Shown here: piece by piece, positions 48,069-58,441 of the stretch
Position numbering within the stretch: the first letter of the stretch is position 1
Layout: each line of letters begins with the position of its first letter
DNA from: Bacteroidales bacterium
GTDB taxonomy: Bacteria > Bacteroidota > Bacteroidia > Bacteroidales > UBA932
Length of the DNA stretch: 64,000 bases
Assembly: GCA_017519865.1 (NCBI GenBank)
Contig: JAFWRQ010000014.1
Coordinates: 62,001 to 126,000, forward strand
Direction of reading: 5' to 3'
Made by a program: the position numbers and the translations under genes
The notes under the pieces: generated by a model
Told to the model about the DNA's origin: nothing
Database searches by the model: none
What the model saw: only the letters and a program-made list of their open reading frames with translations

Positions 48069-48674
48069 ATGCAGATAAAGGATACATACCCGAGCATCGC
48101 CTCCCGTTCGGACGGTCTGTTCAAGGACCTCGGCAGCCGCTTCATAGCCCAGGCCTATCCCGTCGAGAACGAGGAGCAGGTGAAAGATACGGTGGAACGC
48201 CTCAGGAAGGAGTACCACGACGCACGGCACCACTGCTACGCATACAGGATAGGCTTCGACGGCTCCATTTGGCGGGCCAACGACGACGGTGAGCCCTCCG
48301 GTTCCGCCGGCAGGCCCATCCTCGGGCAGATAGACTCGGCGGGGCTGAGTGACGTCCTGGTCGTGGTGGTCCGCTATTTCGGCGGCATCAAACTGGGGAT
48401 TCCGGGCCTCATCCGCGCCTACAGGTCCGCAACGGCCGACGCGCTTGCACAGGCGACTGTAGTGGAGAAGGTCGCCGGTAAGGACTTCCGGGTGGCTTTC
48501 CCGTACCTGTCGATGAATTCCGTCATGAAGGCCGTCAAGGACCTTTCGCTCCCGCAGAGGGAACAGTCCTTCGCCGAAAACTGCGAGATGGTGCTGAGGG
48601 TCCGGCTTTCACAGGAGGAGGCTTTCCGGGAGAGGATGTCCGGAGTGGACGGCCTGGTCCTGACAGAAGTTTAG
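48069..48674 (+). CDS. YigZ/IMPACT family protein
   Basis: A 201-residue protein with the N-terminal UPF0029/Impact domain: FIAQAYPVENEEQVKDTVER, HHCYAYRIGFDG, and the signature ANDDGEPSGSAGRPILGQID followed by VVVVRYFGGIKLGIPGLIRA. The C-terminal DUF1949 domain follows. In eukaryotes IMPACT modulates the GCN1/GCN2 stress pathway; the bacterial role is unknown, possibly tied to translation. The start is set by the -7 box and by the usual family N-terminus. Confidence 0.88.
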   Translation: MQIKDTYPSIASRSDGLFKDLGSRFIAQAYPVENEEQVKDTVERLRKEYHDARHHCYAYRIGFDGSIWRANDDGEPSGSAGRPILGQIDSAGLSDVLVVVVRYFGGIKLGIPGLIRAYRSATADALAQATVVEKVAGKDFRVAFPYLSMNSVMKAVKDLSLPQREQSFAENCEMVLRVRLSQEEAFRERMSGVDGLVLTEV

Positions 48675-48753
48675 ATTTGAAAGTATTATTTGTGCTTGAC
48701 AAAAAGATTTATTATATTTAAGAAATTTTCCAAACAATTGTTTAACGCATATT

Positions 48754-49827
48754 ATGGCAAAAGTACACGTATTCAATGCTGGTCCCTGCCTTCTTCCGCA
48801 GGCCGTCATTGACGCTTCGATCGAAGCTCTCAAAGATTTCAAGGGCACGGGAGTGTCCGTCCTGTCCATCTCACACCGCACCAAAGAGTGGGAAGCCACC
48901 ATGAACGAATGCCGGGCTCTCTGGAAGGAGCTCCTCAATATTCCCGAAGGGTACGAAGTGCTCTTCCTGGGCGGCGGCGCCAGCCTCGAATTCCTCTATG
49001 TCGCGATGAACTTCCTCGAGAAGAAGGCGGCTTACCTCGATACGGGTGTATGGGCCCATAAGGCCCTCAAGGAGGCCCAGGGCCTCGGCGAGGCCTATGC
49101 CATCGCCTGCTCGAAGGACAAGAACTACAGCTACATACCCAAAGGATTCGAGATCCCTTCCGACCTTGATTACCTGCACATAACCACCAACAATACCATC
49201 TACGGCACCGAGATTCGCGAGGATATGGACTGTCCCGTCCCGCTCATCGCCGACATGTCCTCCGACATCCTTTCCCGTCCCGTCGACGTGTCCAAGTACA
49301 CGATGATCTACGGAGGCGCCCAGAAGAATGCCGGTCCTGCCGGCGTGGCTTTCGTGATCGTAAAGAAAGACGCCCTCGGCAAGGTCAGCCGCTATCTCCC
49401 TACGATGCTCGACTACCGCACCCACGTCGACAAGGAGTCGATGTTCAATACTCCTCCCGTGTTCTCCATCTTCGTGATGAACGAGACCCTCAAGTGGCTT
49501 AAAAGCATCGGCGGCGTAGCTGCGATGCAGAAGATCAACGAGAAGAAGGCAGCCACTCTCTACGCCGAGATCGACCGCAACCCCCTGTTCGTCGGCACCG
49601 CCGCCGTCGAGGACCGTTCGCTTATGAACGTCTGCTTCGTGATGGCCCCCGGCTTCGAGGCGCTTCAGGACGAGTTCATGGCCTTCTCCAAGGAGCGCGG
49701 CATGGTCGGCATCAAGGGCCACCGCTCCGTCGGAGGTTTCCGCGCATCGCTTTACAATGCCTGCTCACAGGAGGACGTCGAGGCTCTCGTTGCCTGCATG
49801 CAGGAGTTTGAGAAATTGCATAAATAG
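48754..49827 (+). CDS. serC: Phosphoserine aminotransferase (SerC)
   Basis: A 357-residue PLP enzyme converting 3-phosphohydroxypyruvate to phosphoserine. It begins with [16 protein letters not shown], has [43 protein letters not shown], the PLP lysine in [12 protein letters not shown] and the late [16 protein letters not shown] substrate-binding segment, all typical. It is followed after seven bases by serA, forming the serine pathway operon. The upstream 79 bases are AT-rich with a TATATTTA resembling a degenerate -7 box. Confidence 0.95.
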   Translation: MAKVHVFNAGPCLLPQAVIDASIEALKDFKGTGVSVLSISHRTKEWEATMNECRALWKELLNIPEGYEVLFLGGGASLEFLYVAMNFLEKKAAYLDTGVWAHKALKEAQGLGEAYAIACSKDKNYSYIPKGFEIPSDLDYLHITTNNTIYGTEIREDMDCPVPLIADMSSDILSRPVDVSKYTMIYGGAQKNAGPAGVAFVIVKKDALGKVSRYLPTMLDYRTHVDKESMFNTPPVFSIFVMNETLKWLKSIGGVAAMQKINEKKAATLYAEIDRNPLFVGTAAVEDRSLMNVCFVMAPGFEALQDEFMAFSKERGMVGIKGHRSVGGFRASLYNACSQEDVEALVACMQEFEKLHK

Positions 49828-49834
49828 TTAAGCC

Positions 49835-50755
49835 ATGAAGATATTGCTCGCAACACAGAAGCCTTTCGCCGCCAAGGCGGTGGCAGGCATCAAGGAGATC
49901 GCAGAGGGAGCAGGCCACGAGGTGGTTCTGCTCGAGAAATATGCCGCACAGTCCGACCTCGTGGCCGCCGTCGCCGATGCCGACGCCATGATCATCCGTT
50001 CCGACAAGGTCACCGCCGAAGTGCTCGACGCCGCTCCGAAACTCAGGATCGTCGTCCGCGCCGGAGCGGGCTATGACAATGTCGACCTGGCCGCCGCCAC
50101 CGCACACGGAGTGGTGGTGATGAACACCCCCGGACAGAACTCCAACGCCGTGGCAGAGCTTGCGCTGGCCATGATGATTTTCATGGCCCGCACCCAGTTC
50201 ACCCCCGCCACGGGCTCCGAACTTCTCGGCAAGCGCCTCGGCGTCCAGGCCTACGGCAACGTCGGCCGCCTCGTAGGCCAGAAGGCCCGTGCCCTCGGCA
50301 TGGAGATATCCGCCCTCGACCCGTTCCTCACCGATGAGCAGATTTCCTCTGCCGGCGCCGAGCCCGTACACTCCGTCGAAGAACTCTACAGCACTTCCGA
50401 CTACGTCTCCATCCATATCCCCGCCCTTCCCTCGACCATAGGTTCGATCGGTTACGACCTCATCACCAGGATGCCCAAGGGCGGCGTGCTCGTCAATACC
50501 GCCCGCAAGGAAGTCATCGACGAGGCCGGCCTTGAAAAGGCCCTGGAGGAGCGTGAGGACCTCAAGTACGTCACCGACGTGATGCCCGACAACTACGAAC
50601 TGCTCCGCGAGCGTTTTGGCCTGCGCGTGTTTGCCACTCCCAAGAAGATGGGCGCCCAGACCGCCGAGGCCAACATCAACGCCGGCCTCGCCGCCGCGCG
50701 CCAGATCGTCGACTTTTTCGCCACCGGCTGCACCCGTTTCCAGGTCAACAAATAG
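49835..50755 (+). CDS. serA: D-3-phosphoglycerate dehydrogenase (SerA, short form)
   Basis: A 306-residue NAD-dependent 2-hydroxyacid dehydrogenase, first step of serine synthesis. The catalytic region RAGAGYDNVDLAAATAHGVV and NTPGQNSNAVAELALAMM is followed by the Rossmann motif GVQAYGNVGRLVGQKA and an NTARKEVIDEAGL segment. It lacks the C-terminal ACT domain, so serine feedback inhibition of the usual type is not expected. Position in the serC-serA-DUF1015 cluster supports the role. Confidence 0.92.
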   Translation: MKILLATQKPFAAKAVAGIKEIAEGAGHEVVLLEKYAAQSDLVAAVADADAMIIRSDKVTAEVLDAAPKLRIVVRAGAGYDNVDLAAATAHGVVVMNTPGQNSNAVAELALAMMIFMARTQFTPATGSELLGKRLGVQAYGNVGRLVGQKARALGMEISALDPFLTDEQISSAGAEPVHSVEELYSTSDYVSIHIPALPSTIGSIGYDLITRMPKGGVLVNTARKEVIDEAGLEKALEEREDLKYVTDVMPDNYELLRERFGLRVFATPKKMGAQTAEANINAGLAAARQIVDFFATGCTRFQVNK

Positions 50756-50766
50756 TCGTTGCGTCC

Positions 50767-52008
50767 ATGGTTACAGTCAAGCCCTTTGCTGCGGTCCGTC
50801 CGCCCAAAGACATCGTCACCGAAGTGGCGGCGCCCCCTTATGATGTACTCAACTCACAGGAAGCCAAGGATATGGCGGGGGAGAAGTCCCTTCTGCACAT
50901 CACCAAGCCTGAAATAGACTTCGACCCTATCCTTCCCGACCATGACCAGCGCGTGTATGACCGTGCAGTCCTTAACTTCAAGGAATGGCAGAAGCGCGGT
51001 TGGCTCGTCCAGGACAGCAAGCCGTGCTACTATGTCTACTCCCAGACCATGGACGGCCGCACCCAGTACGGCCTCGTCCTCTGCGCCCACACTGACGACT
51101 ACGCCGAAGGCCGCATCAAGAAGCACGAACTCACCCGCAAGGACAAGGAAGACGACCGCATGATCCACGTCCGCATCCAGAACGCCAACATCGAGCCCGT
51201 CTTCTTCGCCTATCGCGACAATGAAGGCATCAATGCCATCGTTGCGCGTTACGCCGCCGGCACGCCCGAGTATTCCTTTGTGGACGAGAACGGCTTCGGC
51301 CACACTTTCTGGGTAGTGGACGACGATGCCGACATTGCCCGCATCACGGAGCTCTTCACCACGCAGGTGGAGGCCTTCTACGTGGCCGACGGCCACCATA
51401 GGACGGCTGCTGCCGCCCGGGTGGGCGCCGAGCGCCGGGCCGCCAACCCGCACCACGACGGCACTGAGGAGTATAATTACTTCATGGCCGTCTGCTTCCC
51501 TGAAAGCCAGCTCAAGATCATCGACTACAACCGCGTGGTCAAGGACCTCAACGGCCTCACGCCGGAGCAGCTCCTGGAGCGGCTCGGCGAGGATTTCGAT
51601 GTCACCTGCATGGGCGGTGACATCTACCTTCCCGCCCGCCTGCACAACTTCTCGATGTATCTCGAAGGCAAGTGGTATTCCCTCACCGCACGCCCCGGCC
51701 GCTATGACGACGGCGACCCCATCGGCGTGCTCGATGTCACCATCCTCTCGCGTCTCGTCCTGGACGGGATACTCGGCATCAAGGACCTGCGGACCGACAA
51801 CCGCATCGACTTCGTCGGCGGCATCCGCGGTCTCGGCGAGCTCTCCCGCAGGGTCGACAGCGGCGAGATGAAGGTGGCTTTCGCCCTCTATCCGGTCTCC
51901 ATGGAGCAACTGATGGGCATTGCCGACAGCGGCAGCATCATGCCTCCGAAGACTACCTGGTTCGAGCCTAAACTGCGCTCCGGACTCGCCATTCACAAAC
52001 TGGACTAA
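50767..52008 (+). CDS. DUF1015 family protein
   Basis: A 413-residue protein. It opens VTVKPFAAVRPPKDIVTEVA with APPYDV next, contains FYVADGHHRTAAAARVGAER and a C-terminal MPPKTTWFEPKLRSGL, all diagnostic of DUF1015. Biochemical function is not established; in Bacteroidota and Firmicutes it commonly sits beside serC-serA, so a role in serine metabolism or in using serine as phosphate acceptor (a SerK-like kinase) is plausible inference. It starts 11 bases after serA. Confidence 0.88.
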   Translation: MVTVKPFAAVRPPKDIVTEVAAPPYDVLNSQEAKDMAGEKSLLHITKPEIDFDPILPDHDQRVYDRAVLNFKEWQKRGWLVQDSKPCYYVYSQTMDGRTQYGLVLCAHTDDYAEGRIKKHELTRKDKEDDRMIHVRIQNANIEPVFFAYRDNEGINAIVARYAAGTPEYSFVDENGFGHTFWVVDDDADIARITELFTTQVEAFYVADGHHRTAAAARVGAERRAANPHHDGTEEYNYFMAVCFPESQLKIIDYNRVVKDLNGLTPEQLLERLGEDFDVTCMGGDIYLPARLHNFSMYLEGKWYSLTARPGRYDDGDPIGVLDVTILSRLVLDGILGIKDLRTDNRIDFVGGIRGLGELSRRVDSGEMKVAFALYPVSMEQLMGIADSGSIMPPKTTWFEPKLRSGLAIHKLD

Positions 52009-52016
52009 ACTCTTAT

Positions 52017-54233
52017 ATGTCAATCGATTCTGCTGCCATCCATGCCAAGCTGAAAGAGTTCTTCGGGTTCGACACCTTCAAGGCCGACCAGGAGGATATC
52101 GTGGCTCATCTGGTCGCGGGCAACGATGCTTTCGTGCTGATGCCCACGGGCGGAGGCAAGTCCCTCTGCTACCAGCTTCCCGCTTTGCTGATGCCGGGGA
52201 CGGCCATAGTCATCTCCCCGCTCATCGCTCTGATGAAGAACCAGGTGGACGCCATCCGCGGGTTCGTGTCGGGCAACGACTGCATCGCCCACTTCCTGAA
52301 CTCATCGCTCAGCAAGGCACAGATACTGGAGGTCCGCGAGGACCTGCTCGCAGGCCGCACGAAGCTCCTCTACGTGGCTCCGGAATCATTGACAAAAGAG
52401 GATAACGTATCGATACTCAAGGAGATAAAGATCTCTTTCTATGCCGTGGACGAGGCCCACTGCATCTCCGAATGGGGGCACGACTTCCGTCCGGAGTACC
52501 GCCGCATCCGCTCCCTGGTGGAGGAGATCGGCCGGGCCCCGATCATCGCACTGACCGCCACGGCCACTCCCAAGGTTCAGCACGACATCCTCAAGAACCT
52601 CGGCATAGCTGGCGCGCGCGTGTTCAAGTCGTCGTTCAACCGCCCCAACCTCTTCTACGAGGTCAGGGACAAGATCGACCCCGAGAAGGACATCATCCGC
52701 TACATCAAGCAGAATCCCGGCAAGTCCGGCATTGTCTACTGTCTCAGCCGCAAGAAGGTCGAGGAGTTGGCGGAGTTGCTGTGCATCAACGACATCAAGG
52801 CCCGCCCGTATCACGCCGGCCTGGACGCCAAGACCCGCGCAGAGAACCAGGACGCCTTCCTGATGGAGGACATAGACGTGATTGTCGCGACCATAGCTTT
52901 CGGCATGGGCATCGACAAACCTGATGTCCGCTTCGTCATCCACTACGACATCCCCAAGAGCATAGAAAGCTATTATCAGGAGACCGGCCGCGCCGGGCGC
53001 GACGGGCAGGAAGGCCGCTGCATAACCTATTACAGTTACAAAGACATCCGCAAGCTGGAGAAGTTCATGCAGGGCAAACCCGTGGCGGAGCAGGAGATCG
53101 GCGGGCAACTGCTGTCCGAAGTGGTGGCCTATGCCGAGTCCAGCAGCTGCCGCAGACGCCTGCTGCTGAACTACTTCGGCGAGGAGTACCAGGTGACGAA
53201 CTGCGGATGCTGCGACAACTGCATCAACCCTAAGGCCACCTTCGACGGCCGCAAGGAGATGTGTATGGTCATCGATCTCGTCCGCTCCCTCCCTGAGAAG
53301 TTCAAGATCGAGCATCTCGCGGCCATACTCGCGGGCGTGTCCAATGCCAGGATACAGTCCTATAAGCACGACAAACTTAAATATTTCGGTGCAGGCAAGG
53401 GCCATTCCGAGAAGTTCTGGTGCACCGTCATGCACCAGGGCATCATCCTGCACCTGCTGGACAAGGAGATAGAGAGTTACGGCCTCATCTCCGTTACGCC
53501 GCAGGGCGAAGAGTTCTACCGCAATCCCCAGCGCCTCGAGCTGGTGGAGGACAGGGTGTTCTCCGGCAGCGGCGGGGACGACGAGGAGGACGAGGAGACC
53601 GCCGCAGCATCGGCTGCGATGCGCTCCGGCGGCGGTGGCGGCGACCCCGTGCTGCTGTCCATGCTCAAGGACCTCCGCAAGGACATGTCCCGCAGGCTCA
53701 AGCTCCAGCCCTGGATCATCTTCGGTGACCCTTCGCTCGAGGACATGTCCATCCAATACCCGATACGCTTCGAGGAACTCAAGAACTGCCAGGGCGTGGG
53801 TGAAGGCAAGGCCCGCAAGTTCGGAAAGGAATTCCTGGACCTTATAGCCAAATACGTGGAGGAGAACGAGATCACCAGGCCGGACGATTTCGTGGTCAAA
53901 TCCGCTCCCAACAGGTCCGGAGGCAAGATCTATATCATCCAAAGCATCGACCGGCGCATGTCCCTCGAGGACATCGCCGAGGCCAGGGGCATGGAAATGG
54001 ACGAACTGATGACCGAGATCGAGGCCATAGTTTCGTCAGGACTCAAACTCAACCTCAACTACTTCATCGAGCAGAACATCGACGAGGACGTGGTGGAGGA
54101 GATTTACGATTATTTCAAGGACGAGGCCGAGTCGGATTCCATCGCTGACGCGATCAAGGCGCTCGGGGCGGACTATGACGAGATGGAGATCCGTCTGGTC
54201 CGCATCAAGTTCCTCTGCGAGATAGCCTCTTAG
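52017..54233 (+). CDS. recQ: RecQ-type DNA helicase
   Basis: A 738-residue 3'-5' helicase. Walker A LMPTGGGKSLCYQLP, DEAH box AVDEAHCISEWGHDFRPEY, GRAGRDGQEGRC (motif VI), zinc site beginning CRRRLLLNYFGEEY and ending CGCCDNC, RQC winged helix, an acidic-Gly linker at about residues 515-545 (DDEEDEETAAAS), then an HRDC domain and a further C-terminal helical extension. It works in recombination and fork repair. It starts eight bases after the DUF1015 gene. Confidence 0.95.
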   Translation: MSIDSAAIHAKLKEFFGFDTFKADQEDIVAHLVAGNDAFVLMPTGGGKSLCYQLPALLMPGTAIVISPLIALMKNQVDAIRGFVSGNDCIAHFLNSSLSKAQILEVREDLLAGRTKLLYVAPESLTKEDNVSILKEIKISFYAVDEAHCISEWGHDFRPEYRRIRSLVEEIGRAPIIALTATATPKVQHDILKNLGIAGARVFKSSFNRPNLFYEVRDKIDPEKDIIRYIKQNPGKSGIVYCLSRKKVEELAELLCINDIKARPYHAGLDAKTRAENQDAFLMEDIDVIVATIAFGMGIDKPDVRFVIHYDIPKSIESYYQETGRAGRDGQEGRCITYYSYKDIRKLEKFMQGKPVAEQEIGGQLLSEVVAYAESSSCRRRLLLNYFGEEYQVTNCGCCDNCINPKATFDGRKEMCMVIDLVRSLPEKFKIEHLAAILAGVSNARIQSYKHDKLKYFGAGKGHSEKFWCTVMHQGIILHLLDKEIESYGLISVTPQGEEFYRNPQRLELVEDRVFSGSGGDDEEDEETAAASAAMRSGGGGGDPVLLSMLKDLRKDMSRRLKLQPWIIFGDPSLEDMSIQYPIRFEELKNCQGVGEGKARKFGKEFLDLIAKYVEENEITRPDDFVVKSAPNRSGGKIYIIQSIDRRMSLEDIAEARGMEMDELMTEIEAIVSSGLKLNLNYFIEQNIDEDVVEEIYDYFKDEAESDSIADAIKALGADYDEMEIRLVRIKFLCEIAS

Positions 54234-54239
54234 AAGTGT

Positions 54240-56243
54240 ATGATACCTCAGGAAACGGTTGACAGGATCCTGGACGCTGCCAGGATCGACGAGGTGGTAG
54301 GCGATTTCGTGACGCTCAGGCGCCGCGGGGCTAACCTTGTCGCCTGCTGCCCTTTCCACAACGAGAAGACCCCTTCCTTCTACGTATCTCCCTCCAAGGG
54401 TATCTTCAAATGCTTCGGATGCGGCAAGGCCGGATCCGCGGTGGGCTTCGTCATGGAGCACGAGCACTATACCTATGTCGAGGCCCTGAAGTATTTGGCG
54501 AACAAGTATCACATCGAGGTGCAGGAGAAGGAGGAGACGGTTGAGGAGATTGCTGCGCGGCAGCGGACGGAGAGCCTTATGCTCGTGTCCGAGTTCGCGC
54601 AGAAGTTCTTTGTAAACAATCTGTTGCATACGGATGAAGGACGCAACCTTGGGCTTGCGTACCTGCATTCACGCGGGCTTGACGACGAGACCATAGAGCG
54701 CTTCGGCCTGGGCTGGGCGCCGTCCGGGCGCACCGCGCTGACGGACGCCGCTCTGGCCGAAGGCTACAAGGCCGAGTACCTTGTCGAGGCCGGCCTTGCC
54801 ATCCAGTACGACGACGGACGTGTAGTCGACCGCTTCCACGAGAGGGCGATGTTCCCCATCCATTCGCTGGCCGGGCGCGTCATAGCTTACAGCGGCCGTA
54901 CGCTGCGCAGCGACTCGGAGGTCGCGAAGTACGTCAATTCCCCCGAGACGCCCATCTACGTCAAGAGCCGGGCCCTGTACGGTATCTGGCTGGCCAAGGG
55001 GGACATCTCCAAGACCGACAAGTGCCTTCTGGCCGAGGGCAACGTAGACGTTGTTTCGATGCATCAGCTCGGGCTGCGCAACGTCGTGGCATCCTGCGGA
55101 ACGTCGCTCACCGAGGAGCAGATCCGCATCATCAAGAAATTCACGAACAACATCACGGTGATGTACGACGGCGACAAGGCCGGCATACACGCGGCCCAGA
55201 GGGCCATCGGGATGATCCTTAAAGAAGGCATGAATGTCAGTCTGGTACTGTTCCCCGACGGGGACGACCCGGATTCCTTCTGCCGCAAGCATACCCTTGA
55301 GGAGGTCCGGGCTTTCATTTCGGAGAATGAGACCGACTTCGTGTCGTATATGGCGCTGGTCAATCCCGTGCCCGCCAACGATCCGCTAGGAAGGGCGAAT
55401 CTCATCAACGACATCGCGGACACCATCGCCGTCATCCCGGATGCGGTCAAGCGCTCGGTGTTCGTGGACGCGCTCGCGCAGCGCTTCGGCGTCGAGACGC
55501 GCATCATCTTCGAGCGCATCAACGCCGACAGGCGCAAGATGATCGACGACGAGCGCAAGGAGGCGGAGAGGGCGCGTCGGCGGGCCGAAGCCGGGCTTCA
55601 GCCCGACTACGACCCGGCCCGCGGGGAAGTGCCCGCGCCTACCCACCGCCCCGAGCCCCAGGGCCTGGAGGCCATGGAGGTCAACAAGACCCTTGCTCCT
55701 GCCGAGCGTGAGCTGCTGACTTTCATCCTGTCAAACGGCACTGACGAACTCGATTTCGAGAGTGACTCGGACTACTATTCCGGGAGCGAGGACGACAAAC
55801 CTACCGTGGCTGATTTCATCCGCGCTTCGCTGGAAGCGGATGGAATAGCCTTCTCCAACAAAGCCTTCCGCGACACGTACGACGCATATATGAAGGAGTA
55901 TGACGAAGGTTACGGGCAGGAAGAGATCGTCCGTATGCTTCTCAATTCGCCTGACCGTACCGTCGCCTTCGTGACGGCGGAACTTTCGATGGTGAAGCAT
56001 CAGCTGACCGTCAAGAACTTCGAGGATGCCCTCACCACCAGGGCTTCCTGGCTGGTGAACTTCGTCCCCAAGGCCATCCTCGTCTATGCCGAGAAACGCA
56101 TAGAGGACAGGATGTCCACCCTCATCAAGTCCCTTGCGACCGCTTCCGAGGGGGAGCAGATCGCCATAATGTCGGAGATGCAGAAACTCTCCGCCGCACA
56201 GAAACGGGTGAAAATCAAGATAGGAAGAGAAAGAATCGAATAG
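54240..56243 (+). CDS. dnaG: DNA primase (DnaG)
   Basis: A 667-residue replicative primase. The zinc-binding domain has CCPFHNEKTPSFYVSPSKGI and FKCFGCGKAG, with the CHC2 pattern at about residues 38-64. The catalytic core has LLAEGNVDVVSMHQLG and VMYDGDKAGIHAAQRA (TOPRIM). The C-terminal helicase-binding domain ends at residue 667. It makes RNA primers at the fork. Starts six bases after recQ. Confidence 0.95.
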   Translation: MIPQETVDRILDAARIDEVVGDFVTLRRRGANLVACCPFHNEKTPSFYVSPSKGIFKCFGCGKAGSAVGFVMEHEHYTYVEALKYLANKYHIEVQEKEETVEEIAARQRTESLMLVSEFAQKFFVNNLLHTDEGRNLGLAYLHSRGLDDETIERFGLGWAPSGRTALTDAALAEGYKAEYLVEAGLAIQYDDGRVVDRFHERAMFPIHSLAGRVIAYSGRTLRSDSEVAKYVNSPETPIYVKSRALYGIWLAKGDISKTDKCLLAEGNVDVVSMHQLGLRNVVASCGTSLTEEQIRIIKKFTNNITVMYDGDKAGIHAAQRAIGMILKEGMNVSLVLFPDGDDPDSFCRKHTLEEVRAFISENETDFVSYMALVNPVPANDPLGRANLINDIADTIAVIPDAVKRSVFVDALAQRFGVETRIIFERINADRRKMIDDERKEAERARRRAEAGLQPDYDPARGEVPAPTHRPEPQGLEAMEVNKTLAPAERELLTFILSNGTDELDFESDSDYYSGSEDDKPTVADFIRASLEADGIAFSNKAFRDTYDAYMKEYDEGYGQEEIVRMLLNSPDRTVAFVTAELSMVKHQLTVKNFEDALTTRASWLVNFVPKAILVYAEKRIEDRMSTLIKSLATASEGEQIAIMSEMQKLSAAQKRVKIKIGRERIE

Positions 56244-56249
56244 CATAAT

Positions 56250-58436
56250 ATGGAAAAGAATCACAAACGAACCCTCGTGACCTGCGCGCTCCCTTACGCC
56301 AACGGTCCCGTCCACATCGGCCACCTTGCCGGCGTCTATGTCCCTGCCGACATCTATGTCAGGTACCTCAGGATGCGCGGCGAGGACGTGCTCTACGTCT
56401 GCGGCTCCGACGAGCACGGAGTGCCGATCACCATCAAGGCCCGCCAGCAGGGCTGTACGCCGCAGGATATCGTAGACAAGTATCACGGCATCATAAAGGA
56501 GTCCTTCACCGGACTCGGCATCAACTTCGACATCTACGGGCGCACCTCGTCCGCGGTGCACGCGGACAACGCCTCCGGCTTTTTCCGCAAGCTCTATGAC
56601 GAGGGCAAGTTCGTCACGCGTGAGTCAGAGCAGTATTACGATCCCGAGGCCAAGACTTTCCTTGCTGACCGCTATATCGTAGGAACCTGTCCCAAATGTG
56701 GCAACGAAGGTGCGTACGGCGACCAGTGCGAGAAGTGCGGCAGCACCCTCAGCCCCGAGGAACTGATCAATCCCAAGTCCAAGCTCAGCGGCGCGGAGCC
56801 GGTCAAGAAAAAGACCACGCATTGGTATCTCCCCCTGCAGGACTACGAGCAGTGGCTCCGCGAATGGATCCTCGAGGGCCATACCGAGTGGCGTCCCAAT
56901 GTCTACGGACAGGTCAAGAGCTGGCTCGACGGCGGTCTTCAGCCGCGCGCCGTCACCCGTGACCTCGACTGGGGCGTTCCCGTACCCGTCGAGGGGGCCG
57001 AGGGCAAGGTCCTGTACGTATGGTTCGACGCCCCCATCGGTTACATTTCCAATACCCGCGAGTTGTTACCGCAGAGTTGGGAGCAGTGGTGGAAGAGTCC
57101 GGACACCAAACTCGTGCATTTCATCGGCAAGGACAACATCGTCTTCCACTGCATCGTGTTCCCTTCGATGCTCAAGGCCTATGGTGACTATGTCCTTCCG
57201 GAGAATGTCCCGGCCAACGAGTTCCTGAACCTCGAGGGAGACAAGATATCCACTTCAAGGAACTGGGCCGTCTGGGCCCACGAATACCTGCAGCAGTTCC
57301 CCGGCAAGGAAGACGTGATGCGTTACGTCCTGACCGCAAATGCTCCCGAAACAAAGGACAACGATTTCAGCTGGAAGGATTTCCAGACCCGCAACAACAG
57401 CGAGCTGGTAGCCATATTCGGTAATTTTGTGAACAGAGCCATCGTACTGACACACAAGTATTTCGGCGGCAAGGTCCCGGCTGCCGGCGAGCTCCAGGAT
57501 GTCGATCGCGAGGCGCTTGCCGCCATCCCTGAACTGAAGGCTTCGCTGGAGCGCAATCTCGATACCTACCATTTCCGCGAGGCTCTCAAGGATGCCATGG
57601 GCATAGCTCGCGTAGGCAATAAATACATTTCCGATACGGAGCCCTGGAAGGTCGCCAAGACCGATATGGACCGCTGCGCGACCATCCTCAATGTGTCGCT
57701 GAAGATTTGCGCCGACCTCGCCATCGCCTTCGAGCCTTTCACGCCTTTTGCCGCGGAGAGACTGCGCGGCATGCTGCGCGTCGGGCTTGACGCCGGGTGC
57801 GACCACCGCGTGGGCGAGCAGGAGACCGTCAATACTTACCGCGAGGGTGAAGGCGCGGCGCTGCACACCGTGCATGCCGGCGCCGCAGCCGGAGCGACCG
57901 GGCTGACCCTTACATGGGCCGCCCTCGGCTCTTCGGCGCTGCTGCCTGCCGGCCACGAAATCGGTGCGGCGGAGTTGCTCTTCTCGAAGATCGAGGACGA
58001 CGCCATCCAGGTGCAGCTCGACAGGCTGGCGGCCATCAAGGCCGAGCGCGAAGCGGCCGAGGCCGCGGCTGCCGCCGCTGAAGCCGCGAAACGTGTCGAG
58101 CCGCAGAAGGCGGAGTGCAGCTTCGAGGACTTCGACAAGATGGACATCCGCACAGCGACCGTCCTGGAGGCAGAGCGGGTTCCCAAGACCGACAAACTCC
58201 TGAAACTCACCATCGACACCGGTATAGACACCCGTACCATCGTCTCCGGCATCGCTGAGTACTATACTCCCGAGCAGATGCTCGGCAAGCAGATCTGCAT
58301 CCTGGCCAACCTTGCGCCCCGCAAGATCCGCGGAATCGAGTCCAAGGGCATGATACTGATGGCCAAGCAGGGCGACGGCAAGATGCGTTTCATCACTCCG
58401 CAGGAGGTATTGAATAACGGATCGCAGATAGGTTAG
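56250..58436 (+). CDS. metG: Methionyl-tRNA synthetase with an unusual internal insert
   Basis: A 728-residue class I synthetase. HIGH-type motif [16 protein letters not shown], zinc site [25 protein letters not shown]-type motif [12 protein letters not shown] (the KISTS form is normal for this phylum), anticodon-binding helices, and a C-terminal tRNA-binding EMAP-like domain ([20 protein letters not shown] onward). Between RLRGML and [11 protein letters not shown], where relatives have a short loop, about 45 extra residues occur (510-554), containing [20 protein letters not shown]. It starts seven bases after dnaG. Confidence 0.95.
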   Translation: MEKNHKRTLVTCALPYANGPVHIGHLAGVYVPADIYVRYLRMRGEDVLYVCGSDEHGVPITIKARQQGCTPQDIVDKYHGIIKESFTGLGINFDIYGRTSSAVHADNASGFFRKLYDEGKFVTRESEQYYDPEAKTFLADRYIVGTCPKCGNEGAYGDQCEKCGSTLSPEELINPKSKLSGAEPVKKKTTHWYLPLQDYEQWLREWILEGHTEWRPNVYGQVKSWLDGGLQPRAVTRDLDWGVPVPVEGAEGKVLYVWFDAPIGYISNTRELLPQSWEQWWKSPDTKLVHFIGKDNIVFHCIVFPSMLKAYGDYVLPENVPANEFLNLEGDKISTSRNWAVWAHEYLQQFPGKEDVMRYVLTANAPETKDNDFSWKDFQTRNNSELVAIFGNFVNRAIVLTHKYFGGKVPAAGELQDVDREALAAIPELKASLERNLDTYHFREALKDAMGIARVGNKYISDTEPWKVAKTDMDRCATILNVSLKICADLAIAFEPFTPFAAERLRGMLRVGLDAGCDHRVGEQETVNTYREGEGAALHTVHAGAAAGATGLTLTWAALGSSALLPAGHEIGAAELLFSKIEDDAIQVQLDRLAAIKAEREAAEAAAAAAEAAKRVEPQKAECSFEDFDKMDIRTATVLEAERVPKTDKLLKLTIDTGIDTRTIVSGIAEYYTPEQMLGKQICILANLAPRKIRGIESKGMILMAKQGDGKMRFITPQEVLNNGSQIG

Positions 58437-58441
58437 ACATA

